Assembly (NCBI GenBank): GCA_949840605.1
Contig: CATKXN010000066.1
Span: forward strand, 1 to 14,239
Source of the DNA: an uncultured Alistipes sp.
GTDB lineage: Bacteria > Bacteroidota > Bacteroidia > Bacteroidales > Rikenellaceae
DNA: 14,239 nucleotides
Direction of reading: 5' to 3'
Below the pieces are notes generated by a model that worked only from the letters and a program-made list of their open reading frames with translations, searched no databases and was not told the DNA's origin. Shown here piece by piece: positions 6,137-14,239 of the stretch (position 1 is its first letter; the number at the start of each line of letters is the position of its first letter). The translations under genes and the position numbers were made by a program.

Positions 6137-7480
6137 ATGAAACCCGACCGAACATCGCACGACATGGACTCCCGACGGCAATACTATATTTCCATGGCAA
6201 TCATGGGAACGCTTTTTTTCTTCTTCGGAATGATCTCCTGGGTCAACTCTGTATTGATACCCTATTTTAAGGTGACGTGCGAATTGTCGCTGGGACAGGC
6301 CTTTCTGGTGGGTTTCGTATTCTACATCGCCTATTTGGTCATGGCTATTCCCTCGTCGGTGATGCTTGATGCGGTCGGTTATAAACGAGGCATCAGCTGC
6401 GGCCTGTTCGTGATGGCGTTCGGTGCCCTGTGCTTCGTTCCTGCCGCGCTGACCCGCTGTTACGCTCTGTTTCTTGCCGGACTGTTTCTGCTCGGGGTCG
6501 GGCTGGCCGTTCTGCAGACTGCGGGAAATCCGTTCGTGACGGTGATCGGACCCATAGAGGCGGCGGCCAAAAGGATGAGTATCATGGGCGTTTGCAACAA
6601 GCTGGCCGGAATTGCCGCCCCGCTGGTGCTGGGCTACGTGATCATCCGCCCGGGCGATGCGGCGCTTTTCGAGCAGGCCGGGACCGGGGCGGAACTTATC
6701 GGCGGACTGCCCCGGGAGGCGGTTCTCGACGGGATGGCGCGCCGTGTGATCGTCCCCTATCTGATCCTGGCCGTCGTGCTGATCGCTTTCGGACTCTATG
6801 TCCGCAGCTCGCCGCTGCCCGACATTGCGGGCGGAAAAAACTCTGCCGTTTCGGAGGAAGGGGCCCGGCGGAGCATCTTCAGTTATCCGTATCTGGTGCT
6901 GGGCGTGGTGGCGATGGTGTGTCACCTCGGCACCCAGGCGCTTTGTATCAACACGCTGGTCACATCGTCCGTATCGCTCGGGACCGATATCGCCCAGGCC
7001 AAGCTGCTGCCGCCGATGATTCTGTTTTCGACCTTCGTCGGCTTTGCGCTGGGCACGGTGCTCATCCCGCGCGTCGTTTCGCAGCTCACGGCCTTGCGGA
7101 TCGCGTCGCTGCTGAACCTGGCCGCCTCGGTGGCGGCGGTGTGCGTCGGCGGACAGACCTCGCTTTTCGGTGTGGAGGCCCGCAATACGATGTGGATACT
7201 GATTCTGATGGGTGTTCCCAACGCATTTCTTTATTCCGGCATCTGGCCGCTGGCGATCCGCGGGCTGGGACGCCATACGAGTCTCGGCTCGGCGTGGCTG
7301 GTCATGGCGCTGGCTTCGAGCGGAGTTTTCCCGCTTGTCTACGCCGGTGAGGCGACCCGTCTGGGTGACGCTCAATCGGCATATTGGCTGATGATTCCCT
7401 GTTTCGTCTTTTTATTGTATTATGCGTTGAGGGGATACCGATTGGAATATTGGACCCGCCGCGGTGCGGAAAAAAGATAG
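6137..7480 (+). CDS. nagP: FucP/NagP-type sugar:cation symporter (MFS), probable N-acetylglucosamine permease
   Basis: A 447-residue inner-membrane protein of the major facilitator superfamily with about twelve hydrophobic segments. AVLQTAGNPFVTVIGP (124-139) corresponds to the LQTAANPY-type motif of the FucP/GluP/NagP group. FFFFGMISWVNSVLIPYFK (27-45) is the usual first segment, and DAVGYKRG (78-85) matches the MFS loop 2-3 signature. Family members import free sugars, such as L-fucose, glucose/galactose or N-acetylglucosamine, by proton or sodium symport. The symbol rests on context with nagA and nagB rather than on a specificity residue, so another N-acetylated hexosamine is possible. The ATG at 6137 follows the predicted promoter; an in-frame ATG at 6164 would drop nine polar residues and is a fair alternative. 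It is first in the rightward operon, 4 nt before nagA. Confidence 0.8.
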   Translation: MKPDRTSHDMDSRRQYYISMAIMGTLFFFFGMISWVNSVLIPYFKVTCELSLGQAFLVGFVFYIAYLVMAIPSSVMLDAVGYKRGISCGLFVMAFGALCFVPAALTRCYALFLAGLFLLGVGLAVLQTAGNPFVTVIGPIEAAAKRMSIMGVCNKLAGIAAPLVLGYVIIRPGDAALFEQAGTGAELIGGLPREAVLDGMARRVIVPYLILAVVLIAFGLYVRSSPLPDIAGGKNSAVSEEGARRSIFSYPYLVLGVVAMVCHLGTQALCINTLVTSSVSLGTDIAQAKLLPPMILFSTFVGFALGTVLIPRVVSQLTALRIASLLNLAASVAAVCVGGQTSLFGVEARNTMWILILMGVPNAFLYSGIWPLAIRGLGRHTSLGSAWLVMALASSGVFPLVYAGEATRLGDAQSAYWLMIPCFVFLLYYALRGYRLEYWTRRGAEKR

Positions 7481-7484
7481 AACG

Positions 7485-8654
7485 ATGAAACAGGCGATCG
7501 TAAACGGAAGGATTATCGGTCCCGCGGCGGCAGGCCGGGGGTATGTGGAATGGGACGGCGGTGTGATCACGGCTGTAGGCGAAGGCGAATATAAGGGCGA
7601 TGCCCAACTGGTTGCCGATGCCGGCGGCGAGTGGGTCTCGCCCGGCTTCATCGACATCCATACGCACGGCGCCGGCGGCCATGACTTCATGGACTGCACG
7701 GTCGAAGCCTATCTGGGCGCAGCGGAGATGTCGGCGCGTCACGGGGCCACGACGATCTTCCCGACGACGCTGGCCAGCACGAACGAAAACCTGTTCGAAA
7801 CGTTCGAGGTGTTCCGCCGTGCGCTGCCGCTCAATACGAAAGGGGCGAATATGCCCGGGCTGCATCTCGAAGGTCCCTATTTCGCCTACAACCAACGCGG
7901 GGCGCAGGACCCGCGCTACTTGCGCGATCCGCGCCCCGAGGAGTACGAAGCGATCCTCGCCGCCAGCGACGATATTCGCCGGATGTCGCTGGCTCCCGAA
8001 CTCGACGGCGCGCTCGAATTGGGAAGGGTGTTGCGCGCGAAGGGGATTCTGGCGTCGATCGCCCATTCCGACGCGCTGTTCGAGGAGGCGGTCGAGGCGT
8101 TCCGCAACGGCTATACGCATGTGACGCACCTCTACTCCTGCACCTCGTCGGTCGTTCGCCGCAATGCTTTCCGTTATGCCGGGATCGTCGAGGCGGCTTA
8201 TTGGCTGGACGACATGACGGTCGAAATCATCACCGACGGCGTGCACCTGCCCGAAAGCCTGCTTCGGTTGGTCTATAAGCTCAAGGGGGCCGACCGGACG
8301 GTGCTCGTCACCGATTCGATGCGTGCCGCCGGAATGCCCGAGGGCCGATACGTGCTCGGGGCCCGGAATTCGGGTATGGAGGTCGTGGTCGAGGACGGTG
8401 TGGCCAAGCTGCCCGATCGCAGTGCGTTTGCCGGCAGTGTCGCGACGGCGGACCGCTGCGTGAGGACCATGCACCGGCTGGCCGAAGTGCCGGTTCCCGA
8501 GGCCGTGAAGATGATGACGGCGACTCCGGCCCGCGTAATGCACATCGACGGTCGGAAAGGATCGCTCGAACCCGGAAAAGATGCCGATATCCTGATTTTC
8601 AACGATGAAATCGGGATTCAGCGGGTCGTGATAGCCGGCGAAACCCGTTTTTAG
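7485..8654 (+). CDS. nagA: N-acetylglucosamine-6-phosphate deacetylase
   Basis: A 389-residue amidohydrolase that removes acetate from GlcNAc-6-phosphate to give glucosamine-6-phosphate, the NagB substrate. Visible active-site elements are PGFIDIHTHG (53-62, metal-site His59/His61), GLHLEGPY with Glu129, IAHSDA with His194, THLYS with His215, the substrate loop ITDGVHLP (249-256) and VTDSMRAAG with catalytic Asp277. Glu129, His194 and His215 are the expected metal ligands. The C-terminal LEPGKDADILIF (361-372) closes the beta-sandwich typical of the family. The insert VVRRNAFRYAG (223-233) after the His215 motif differs from E. coli NagA and suggests a Bacteroidota subgroup. I chose the ATG at 7485, 4 nt after the symporter stop; an upstream in-frame start at 7464 lies inside the symporter gene and adds only charged residues. 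Confidence 0.92.
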   Translation: MKQAIVNGRIIGPAAAGRGYVEWDGGVITAVGEGEYKGDAQLVADAGGEWVSPGFIDIHTHGAGGHDFMDCTVEAYLGAAEMSARHGATTIFPTTLASTNENLFETFEVFRRALPLNTKGANMPGLHLEGPYFAYNQRGAQDPRYLRDPRPEEYEAILAASDDIRRMSLAPELDGALELGRVLRAKGILASIAHSDALFEEAVEAFRNGYTHVTHLYSCTSSVVRRNAFRYAGIVEAAYWLDDMTVEIITDGVHLPESLLRLVYKLKGADRTVLVTDSMRAAGMPEGRYVLGARNSGMEVVVEDGVAKLPDRSAFAGSVATADRCVRTMHRLAEVPVPEAVKMMTATPARVMHIDGRKGSLEPGKDADILIFNDEIGIQRVVIAGETRF

Positions 8655-8656
8655 TT

Positions 8657-9013
8657 ATGATGAGACCGATTCGTACTTCGATCGTTTCGTTGTCCGCGGG
8701 CTGTATCCCGGCGACTGCGGCGAACGGGACGGGGACCCCCCCCCTCCGGCTGGGGGATTCTGTTTCTGTCGGTATTTCTGTGCTCGATAACGGTTTTCCG
8801 ATCCGAGACTTTTCCGCGGCTTTTTCGGCTGTAAAACAGGACGGTACATCTTTCGATTTTGTGATGACTGCTGCAGCTTTCGGCGCGGCCGGCGCGCTGA
8901 GGGTCCGGATGAACCCGGGCGGAACCCTTCCGCACGTCGGGGAGCGGATACTTCCGTATTCGGGCCCCGATGAAAGGCAAAACCTAACCAACTTAATACA
9001 AATGATATGCTAA
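8657..9013 (+). CDS. Doubtful 118-codon ORF filling the nagA-susC gap
   Basis: The 352 bases between nagA and the SusC-like gene contain an open frame that begins 2 nt after the nagA stop and ends 7 nt inside the SusC-like start. I recognise no domain. The first 23 codons could be a weak secretion signal, and the middle (DSVSVGISVLDNG to MTAAAFGAAGALRV) has a beta-rich look. The tight junctions favour a real operon gene. Against it are a nine-C run at 8736-8744 about 80 nt into the frame, a last 15 codons that fall in the AT-rich leader typical of a start region, and a possible operator at 8773-8791. One base lost or gained in the C run would close the frame within about 30 codons. It may equally be a non-coding leader or a decayed gene. 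A GC-rich hairpin (CCCC 8741-8744 with GGGG 8752-8755) could act as a weak attenuator. Confidence 0.25.
   Translation: MMRPIRTSIVSLSAGCIPATAANGTGTPPLRLGDSVSVGISVLDNGFPIRDFSAAFSAVKQDGTSFDFVMTAAAFGAAGALRVRMNPGGTLPHVGERILPYSGPDERQNLTNLIQMIC
8773..8791 (+). promoter_or_regulatory. Possible third, degenerate promoter-operator element ahead of susCD
   Basis: The plus strand reads TATTTCTGTGCTCGATAAC, against TATTTTTGTGCTCGAACAC at the nagB promoter. That is 16 of 19 identical, or 18 of 21 counting the following GG. The -7-like box (8773-8780) and operator half (GTGCTCGA) have the same register as at nagB. No TTG is seen at the -33 distance, and the right half-site is degraded. It may be a weak regulated promoter, a roadblock operator, or chance. 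Confidence 0.35.
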
Positions 9014-12000
9014 GACCATTACAATTCCAGATTTGCGGCGGACTGATGCGGATATTATCCGTGCTGGTCCTGTCTGTCCTCTGCTGCAACGCGGCAGTGG
9101 CTCAGCAAAACGTGGCCGTTACGGGTGTCGTAACGAACGAGGCGAAGCAGCCGATTGTCGGAGCTACGGTCGTCCAGGAGGGGACGACCCGCGGTGCGAC
9201 GACCGATTCGAAAGGCCGGTTTACGCTGAACATATCCGACAGGAACGCCACTTTGCAGGTTTCGTTCATCGGTATGGCGACGCAGTCGGTTCCCGTCGGC
9301 GGCAAAACCCGTCTCGAAATCGTACTCAAGGAGGAGGCTGTTTCCGTGGGTGAAGTCGTAGTCACGGCCCTGGGTATCAAGCGCGAAGCCAAGGCGTTGG
9401 GGTACGCCGTGTCGTCGGTGGGAAAGGAAGACCTGACCGCCGGACGCGAGTCGAACATCATGCAGGCGATGATCGGAAAGGTCGCCGGAGTCGATATTTC
9501 GACGACGACGGCAGGTCCGACGGGATCGTCGCGCGTGCTGATCCGCGGTAATTCCCAGCTTTCGGGTTCGAATCTCCCGCTTTACGTCGTCGACGGCATG
9601 CCGGTCGACAATTCGCAGCTGCAGGGCGCCGACGGCAAGTGGGGCGGTTCGGGCTTCGACTTCGGCGACGTCATGTCGTCGATCAATCCCGAGGACATCG
9701 AAAACGTAACGATCCTGAAAGGCCCTTCGGCTTCGGCGCTTTACGGTTCGATGGCCTCGAACGGCGTGGTGATGATCACCACCAAATCCGGTTCGGCGCG
9801 CAAGGAGTCGCTCGGCATCGAAGTGTCGTCGAACATCAGCTTCACGACGCTGCTGTCGAAGTTCGACGATTACCAGCGCGTCTACGGACAGGGGCGCAAC
9901 GGGGTCATTCCCCTTACCGATTCCGACGGCCGCGGCACGACGCAGGTCGCTTGGGGCGGCAAGCTCGATCCCAACATCATGATCCAGATCTACAACGGCG
10001 AGTGGAAACCCTACGGCAACGTGAACGACAACGTGCTGTCATTCTTCGATACGGGTTTCACGGCCCAGAACTCGGTGTCACTCTCCAATGCGACCGAAAA
10101 GACCTCGTTCCGCTTCGCCGTGACCGACATGCGCAACAAGGACATCGTTCCCAAGTCGGAGTTCAACCGCACGAACATCACCATGCGCGGCACGACGAAG
10201 CTGGGCAAGACGATTTCGGTCGACGCTTCGGCGTCGTATGTCTACGAAGACGTGCAGAACCGTCCGGCGCTGACCGACAACGCCAGCAACATCGGCAATG
10301 CGCTGATCGGCATCGCCCCGAACTTCGACCAGAACTGGCTGGCCGGCTCCTACAAGGACGAGAACGGCAATTACTACCAGTGGAACGGCAGCGACTACCG
10401 CTTCAACCCCTATTGGGTCATCAACGAGATGCGTAACGAGTCGAGCCGTTCGCGGTTGATGGGCAATGCGCGTATTTCGTGGGACCTCACCCCGTGGCTG
10501 AAACTGGCCGGACGGGGCGGTCTGGATACCTACAACTTCCGGGCTACGACCTTCTCGCCCATTTCGACGCCGCGGCAGGTCGAGGGCGCCATCAACGAAC
10601 GCATCATGAACGTGACGCAGACGAACCTCGAGGCGACGCTGACCTTTGCGAAGAAATACGGCGACTTCGACATCAACGCTTTCGTCGGCGCGAGCCTCTG
10701 GCGGAACAAGAACGAACAGTTCACCACCGAGGGCCTCAAACAGGTGATGCCCGGCGTGGACGACATCAATGCCTTCGAGCGGATCAATACGACGCACGGC
10801 CTTTATAAAAAGGAGGTTCGCTCGATGTTCGGTTCCGTAAGTATCGGTTACAAGGGGTGGGCTTATCTCGACGCCACGATCCGCAACGACGTCTCTTCGA
10901 CGCTTTGCCCGGAGAACCGTTCCTACTGGTATCCGTCGGTTTCGGGCAGCCTGATCTTCTCGAGCCTTTTCAACCACGGCGACTGGTTCTCGTTCGGCAA
11001 ACTGCGCGCGTCGTGGGCCAATGTCGGCGGCGATACGGACCCTTATCAGCTTTATCTCGATTTCGGAACGAAGGGATTCAAGCTCAACGGGCAGTCGCTG
11101 GGCGAGGTCGCCAGCACCGTGATTCCCTTTTACGACCTGAAACCCACGGCCAGCTACTCGATGGAGGTCGGTCTCGACGTCCGTTTCTTCCAGAGCCGGC
11201 TGAGTTTCGACCTGACGCTCTACCAGCAGACGACCAAAAATCAGATTATGAGCCTGCCGATCTCTTCGAGTTCGAGCTTTACGCGGGCGCTGATCAACGC
11301 CGGTGAGATCCGCAACCGCGGCATCGAACTGGCTGTGACAGGCGTTCCTTTGAAAATCAAGTCGTTCCAGTGGGAGACGACCTTCACCTATGCCACCAAC
11401 GACAACAAGGTGCTTTCGCTGCACCCCGACGTTCCGTCGTATGAGCTGACGGCGGCACGCTGGGCCAATGCCTACATCTATGCCATGGAGAACCAGCCTT
11501 ACGGCGTGATCGTGGGCCAGGCGCAGAAGCGCACGCCCGACGGACGTGTGATCGTGGATGAAAAAGGTCTGCCGACTTTCGACACCAACGTTTCGGTGCT
11601 CGGCAAGGGCACTTACGCCCATACGCTCGGCTGGTCGCATAACTTCACCTGGAAAAACCTGAATCTGCGCCTGCTGTTCGACGCCAAGTTCGGCGCCGAC
11701 ATGTATTCGATGTCGATGATGCAGTCCTATTACAACGGTACCGCGAAGGAGACGCTCAAGGGGCGCGACGGCTGGTACCGTTCCGAACAGGCCAAGCGCG
11801 CCGCCGGCTCTCCCGCCGACTGGAAAGCCACGGGCGGTTATCTGGTCAACGGCGTGAAGGTCGCCGGCAAGGACGCCGAAGGCAATCCGGTCTACGAGGA
11901 AAACGACATTTATGTCAATCCGCAGGCCTATTGGCAGTCGTTCCAGGACGTGTCGCCCGAACCGTTCATCATCGACGCGTCGTATGTCAAGTTCCGCGAA

Positions 12001-12219
12001 CTGGCGTTTTCGTTAGATTTCCCGAGGCGCTGGCTGCGCAAGACGCCTGTTGCCGGCGTTCAGCTGACGGCTTTCGCCCGCAACCTGTGCATTCTCTATA
12101 CGAATGTGAAGAACATCGACCCCGAGTCGTCCTACTACAACGGAAACGGTCAGGGTTTCGAGTACGGTTCGCTGCCTTCGAGAAGAACCTTCGGTTTCGG
12201 CATCAAAGTTAAATTCTAA
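9007..12219 (+). CDS. SusC/RagA-family TonB-linked outer-membrane transporter
   Basis: A 1070-residue outer-membrane transporter that imports glycans or oligosaccharides with TonB energy. It has a signal peptide (hydrophobic core about 15-27, cleavage near AVAQQ at 30-34) and a carboxypeptidase-regulatory-like beta-sandwich (about 36-113, VTGVVTNEAKQPIVGATVV at its start, then GRFTL and FIGMAT). A candidate TonB-box stretch EVVVTALGI (116-124) precedes the plug (about 125-262, with SRVLIRGNSQL, PLYVVDGMPV and KGPSASALYGSMASNGVVMI). The rest is a long beta-barrel ending FGFGIKVKF with a terminal Phe, as expected for Bam-dependent insertion. The start at 9007 follows an AT-rich leader and gives a long n-region; the internal ATG at 9046 would also leave a good signal peptide. 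Its SusD partner follows after 14 nt. Context points to a GlcNAc- or other amino-sugar-containing glycan; the sequence alone does not give the ligand. Confidence 0.95.
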   Translation: MLRPLQFQICGGLMRILSVLVLSVLCCNAAVAQQNVAVTGVVTNEAKQPIVGATVVQEGTTRGATTDSKGRFTLNISDRNATLQVSFIGMATQSVPVGGKTRLEIVLKEEAVSVGEVVVTALGIKREAKALGYAVSSVGKEDLTAGRESNIMQAMIGKVAGVDISTTTAGPTGSSRVLIRGNSQLSGSNLPLYVVDGMPVDNSQLQGADGKWGGSGFDFGDVMSSINPEDIENVTILKGPSASALYGSMASNGVVMITTKSGSARKESLGIEVSSNISFTTLLSKFDDYQRVYGQGRNGVIPLTDSDGRGTTQVAWGGKLDPNIMIQIYNGEWKPYGNVNDNVLSFFDTGFTAQNSVSLSNATEKTSFRFAVTDMRNKDIVPKSEFNRTNITMRGTTKLGKTISVDASASYVYEDVQNRPALTDNASNIGNALIGIAPNFDQNWLAGSYKDENGNYYQWNGSDYRFNPYWVINEMRNESSRSRLMGNARISWDLTPWLKLAGRGGLDTYNFRATTFSPISTPRQVEGAINERIMNVTQTNLEATLTFAKKYGDFDINAFVGASLWRNKNEQFTTEGLKQVMPGVDDINAFERINTTHGLYKKEVRSMFGSVSIGYKGWAYLDATIRNDVSSTLCPENRSYWYPSVSGSLIFSSLFNHGDWFSFGKLRASWANVGGDTDPYQLYLDFGTKGFKLNGQSLGEVASTVIPFYDLKPTASYSMEVGLDVRFFQSRLSFDLTLYQQTTKNQIMSLPISSSSSFTRALINAGEIRNRGIELAVTGVPLKIKSFQWETTFTYATNDNKVLSLHPDVPSYELTAARWANAYIYAMENQPYGVIVGQAQKRTPDGRVIVDEKGLPTFDTNVSVLGKGTYAHTLGWSHNFTWKNLNLRLLFDAKFGADMYSMSMMQSYYNGTAKETLKGRDGWYRSEQAKRAAGSPADWKATGGYLVNGVKVAGKDAEGNPVYEENDIYVNPQAYWQSFQDVSPEPFIIDASYVKFRELAFSLDFPRRWLRKTPVAGVQLTAFARNLCILYTNVKNIDPESSYYNGNGQGFEYGSLPSRRTFGFGIKVKF

Positions 12220-12233
12220 ACGATCTTGCGACC

Positions 12234-14102
12234 ATGAAAAAGCTATCATTATATCTTTTGTCGGCGCTTGCGGCCGTTGCCGGCGGTTGCAGCGACCTGA
12301 CCGAACTGAATGTCAACCCGACGAAAGCCAACGGAAGCATCGACCCTTCGCTGTTGGTTCCGACCATCCAGATGTCCCACTCGATGGGTCGTCAGAATGC
12401 GGCCCGGTTCTTCTCCTATCCCGGCGAATGGGTCAACCATTGGAGCGGTTCGTGGGGAAATGTCGAATACGGCGGCAAGGGCATCCGCAACAACGGTTAC
12501 TTCGCACGTCTGTGGCAGGACCTGCTTTATCCCGAAGCCGTGAAGAATATCGTGGCGCTCGAACATATCGCCGACAACGATCCCGAACTGGTCAATTACA
12601 GCGCGATCGCCAAGGTGCTGCGCGTGGAGACTTTCCTCAAGCTGACCGACTGCTACGGCGACGTTCCCTATTTCGAAGGCGGACAGGGCTATTACCAGTC
12701 GATATTCTCGCCCAAGTACGACCGGCAGGAGGCTATCTACAACGATTTCTTCGGGCGTCTGGACGGTGCCCTCGCACAGTTCGACGCTTCGAAACCGTCG
12801 CCTTCGACGGATTGCTATTTCGGAGGCGACGTGGAGAAATGGAAACGCTTCGCCGCATCGCTCAAACTGCGCGTGGCGATGCGCCTGATCAAGGTGAAGC
12901 CCGATGTGGCCCAACAGAAGGCCCGCGAGGCGTTCGCCGCAGGGGTGATGACCTCGAATGCCGACATCGCGGCCGTCAAACACGCCCTGGATTACGAGAC
13001 GCTCGGGGCCGGCAACGGCTATGCCGACATCATTCTTCAGGTGACGGGCAATACGGGTCTCGGCATCACGCAGTACAAGATGACCACGGAGTTTTTCAAA
13101 TCGCTCTGCGCGATGGACCCGCAGCAGTACACGACACCTCCCTACCGGCGTTATCTGGCGCTCGATCCGCGTCTGCTGCTCATCGCAGGGGTTTATGTGA
13201 CGACCTCGGGAGCGGGGCTTCCCGCCTGGGGCGACGCGGTCGAGGTGACCGAGCTGATGCGTAAGTTCAATGCCGGATACGCCGGCAATCAGGGGCCGGC
13301 CGATCTGGCTGCGACGCCCGACGGCTACATCAATATCGGCGGTTATCTTACGCTGCCCGCCCAGGACTTCACCTACGGCGGCGGCAACCAGGGTCCCGGC
13401 GAGAACGGATACCAGGGGGCGGCGAAGACCCGCAGCGTCTGGGCCCAGGGCATTACGTCCGCTATGGTCGATGCCGCGACGTGGATGACCGAGGACGAAC
13501 GCGCCGAACTGAAACGCGCGATCGGCAGCTATACGGTGCCCCATGCCATGTACCGTCTTTCGCCTTCGCGGACCGTCATGGCCGTCGACAGCCCGTGGAT
13601 TCACATGAGCTATGCCGAAACGCAGTTCCTGCTGGCCGAGACGACCGTCCGCGGCTGGGGAATCGACACCGAGACGGCCGAGTCGCGTTATGCCAAGGGC
13701 TACGAGGCGGCCGTCAAGCAGTTCTCGCTGTTCGGGGTGAGCGCCGCCGACATGCCTTCGGATGAGGAGATCCGGGATTATATGACGACCTACCTGCTCC
13801 CGGAGGTGGCGGCGGGCGGCACCCGGGCGCTCGAAGAGATCAACAAGCAGATCTGGATTCTCCACTTCATGGACCCCATCGAGGCCTGGTCGAATCTGCG
13901 CCGTACGGACGGCATGCCTACGGCCTGCTGCAAATGGTACAACCGTTATCCCTCCGAGAACCAGTCGAACGGCCAGCGTCCGCTGCGCCTGACCTATCCG
14001 ATCGAGGAGCAGAGCAAGAACGCCGCGAACTGGCAGGAGGCCGTCGACCGCATGGGCGGTTCGGACGACTGGACGGTGCCGGTATGGTGGGATGTGCAGT
14101 AA
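12234..14102 (+). CDS. SusD/RagB-family glycan-binding surface lipoprotein (SusD-like_2 type)
   Basis: A 622-residue lipoprotein expected to sit on the cell surface as the lid and first binding site of the SusC-like transporter. The signal peptide MKKLSLYLLSALAAVAGGC ends with a lipobox and Cys19. The mature start SDLTELNVNPTKAN, then DPSLLVPTIQ, is typical of the SusD/RagB nutrient-binding (SusD-like_2) group. The helical TPR-like scaffold includes LWQDLLYPEAVKNIVALE (93-110) and AIAKVLRVETFLKLTDCYGDVPY (124-146). The C-terminal EINKQIWI, EAWSNLRRTDGMP block matches the family's conserved end. No dedicated sugar-binding residues can be named from sequence. It is the second gene of the susCD pair, 14 nt after SusC and 27 nt before the next lipoprotein, with no terminator on either side, so all three are probably one transcript. 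Confidence 0.94.
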   Translation: MKKLSLYLLSALAAVAGGCSDLTELNVNPTKANGSIDPSLLVPTIQMSHSMGRQNAARFFSYPGEWVNHWSGSWGNVEYGGKGIRNNGYFARLWQDLLYPEAVKNIVALEHIADNDPELVNYSAIAKVLRVETFLKLTDCYGDVPYFEGGQGYYQSIFSPKYDRQEAIYNDFFGRLDGALAQFDASKPSPSTDCYFGGDVEKWKRFAASLKLRVAMRLIKVKPDVAQQKAREAFAAGVMTSNADIAAVKHALDYETLGAGNGYADIILQVTGNTGLGITQYKMTTEFFKSLCAMDPQQYTTPPYRRYLALDPRLLLIAGVYVTTSGAGLPAWGDAVEVTELMRKFNAGYAGNQGPADLAATPDGYINIGGYLTLPAQDFTYGGGNQGPGENGYQGAAKTRSVWAQGITSAMVDAATWMTEDERAELKRAIGSYTVPHAMYRLSPSRTVMAVDSPWIHMSYAETQFLLAETTVRGWGIDTETAESRYAKGYEAAVKQFSLFGVSAADMPSDEEIRDYMTTYLLPEVAAGGTRALEEINKQIWILHFMDPIEAWSNLRRTDGMPTACCKWYNRYPSENQSNGQRPLRLTYPIEEQSKNAANWQEAVDRMGGSDDWTVPVWWDVQ

Positions 14103-14129
14103 GTGTTTAACCCGAAAAACGATACGATT

Positions 14130-14239
14130 ATGAAAATGCTGAAATACATAGTGCTGTTGCTGGCCGGATTCGGATGTCTCGCCTGCAACGAGGATGAAGG
14201 CAATCCGCCTTTCGCTGCCGACGAACTCTACATCTACGA
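14130..14239 (+). CDS. N-terminal fragment of a lipoprotein downstream of susCD (cut by window edge)
   Basis: Only 36 full codons are present, with no stop before the window ends. MKMLKYIVLLLAGFGCLAC is a lipoprotein signal peptide. Cys19, followed by NEDEG, is the likelier acylated cysteine, although Cys16 also has small neighbours. Acidic residues right after the cysteine are common in Bacteroidota surface-exported lipoproteins. The position straight after susD suggests a surface glycan-binding protein or a secreted hydrolase of the same locus, but the visible residues do not identify a family. Confidence 0.75.
   Translation, partial: MKMLKYIVLLLAGFGCLACNEDEGNPPFAADELYIY

Noticed and set aside
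8736..8756. GC-rich hairpin as an intrinsic terminator after nagA
   Set aside because: The stem is short and imperfect and is followed by a mixed sequence rather than a T run, so it is not called as a terminator.
10078..11640. A 520-codon open frame antisense to the SusC-like gene
   Set aside because: Its product is rich in Arg, Val and His with no domain, as expected for the reverse complement of a GC-rich gene; the SusC frame fully explains the stretch.
12249..13865. A 538-codon open frame antisense to the SusD-like gene
   Set aside because: Same reasoning: low-complexity Arg/Gly/His composition, no recognisable fold, and a well-supported SusD gene on the other strand.

Overview
The window looks like a chromosome segment of a high-GC gut-type Bacteroidota, most likely Bacteroidales and plausibly an Alistipes-like Rikenellaceae. 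The genus is a guess. The phylum call rests on a SusC/SusD pair, on promoters of the form TTTG-N19/20-TAnnTTTG, on the absence of Shine-Dalgarno sequences, and on a THUMP-like methyltransferase of a Bacteroidota type.

The window has two divergent arms that meet at an AT-rich 273-bp control region (5864-6136). Reading leftward are nagB (divergent glucosamine-6-phosphate deaminase), a LacI-family regulator, a short ComEC-like membrane protein, a THUMP-like SAM methyltransferase and a YihY/BrkB-type membrane protein with a C-terminal winged-helix-like region. Reading rightward are a FucP/NagP-type sugar symporter, nagA (N-acetylglucosamine-6-phosphate deacetylase), a 352-bp gap holding a doubtful 118-codon ORF, a SusC-type TonB-dependent transporter, a SusD-type lipoprotein, and the first 36 codons of another lipoprotein cut by the window edge.

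The nag genes and susCD look like one amino-sugar utilisation locus. SusC/SusD would bring a glycan across the outer membrane, the symporter would bring the free N-acetylated sugar into the cytoplasm, and NagA and NagB would deacetylate and deaminate its 6-phosphate. No kinase and no glycoside hydrolase is visible, so both must lie outside the window.

The main hunt result is regulatory. The same 14-mer (CCGTGTTCGAGCAC), whose inner 12 bases form a near-palindrome centred on TCGA, occurs once at each of the two divergent promoters. Each promoter has a 19-nt spacer. The copies are very likely operators for the LacI-family protein encoded just after nagB. A degenerate third copy, fused to a -7-like element exactly as at nagB, lies in the nagA-susC gap and may place susCD under the same control. 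I see no tRNA, rRNA, CRISPR array, insertion sequence or phage gene. No wholly new system is evident.
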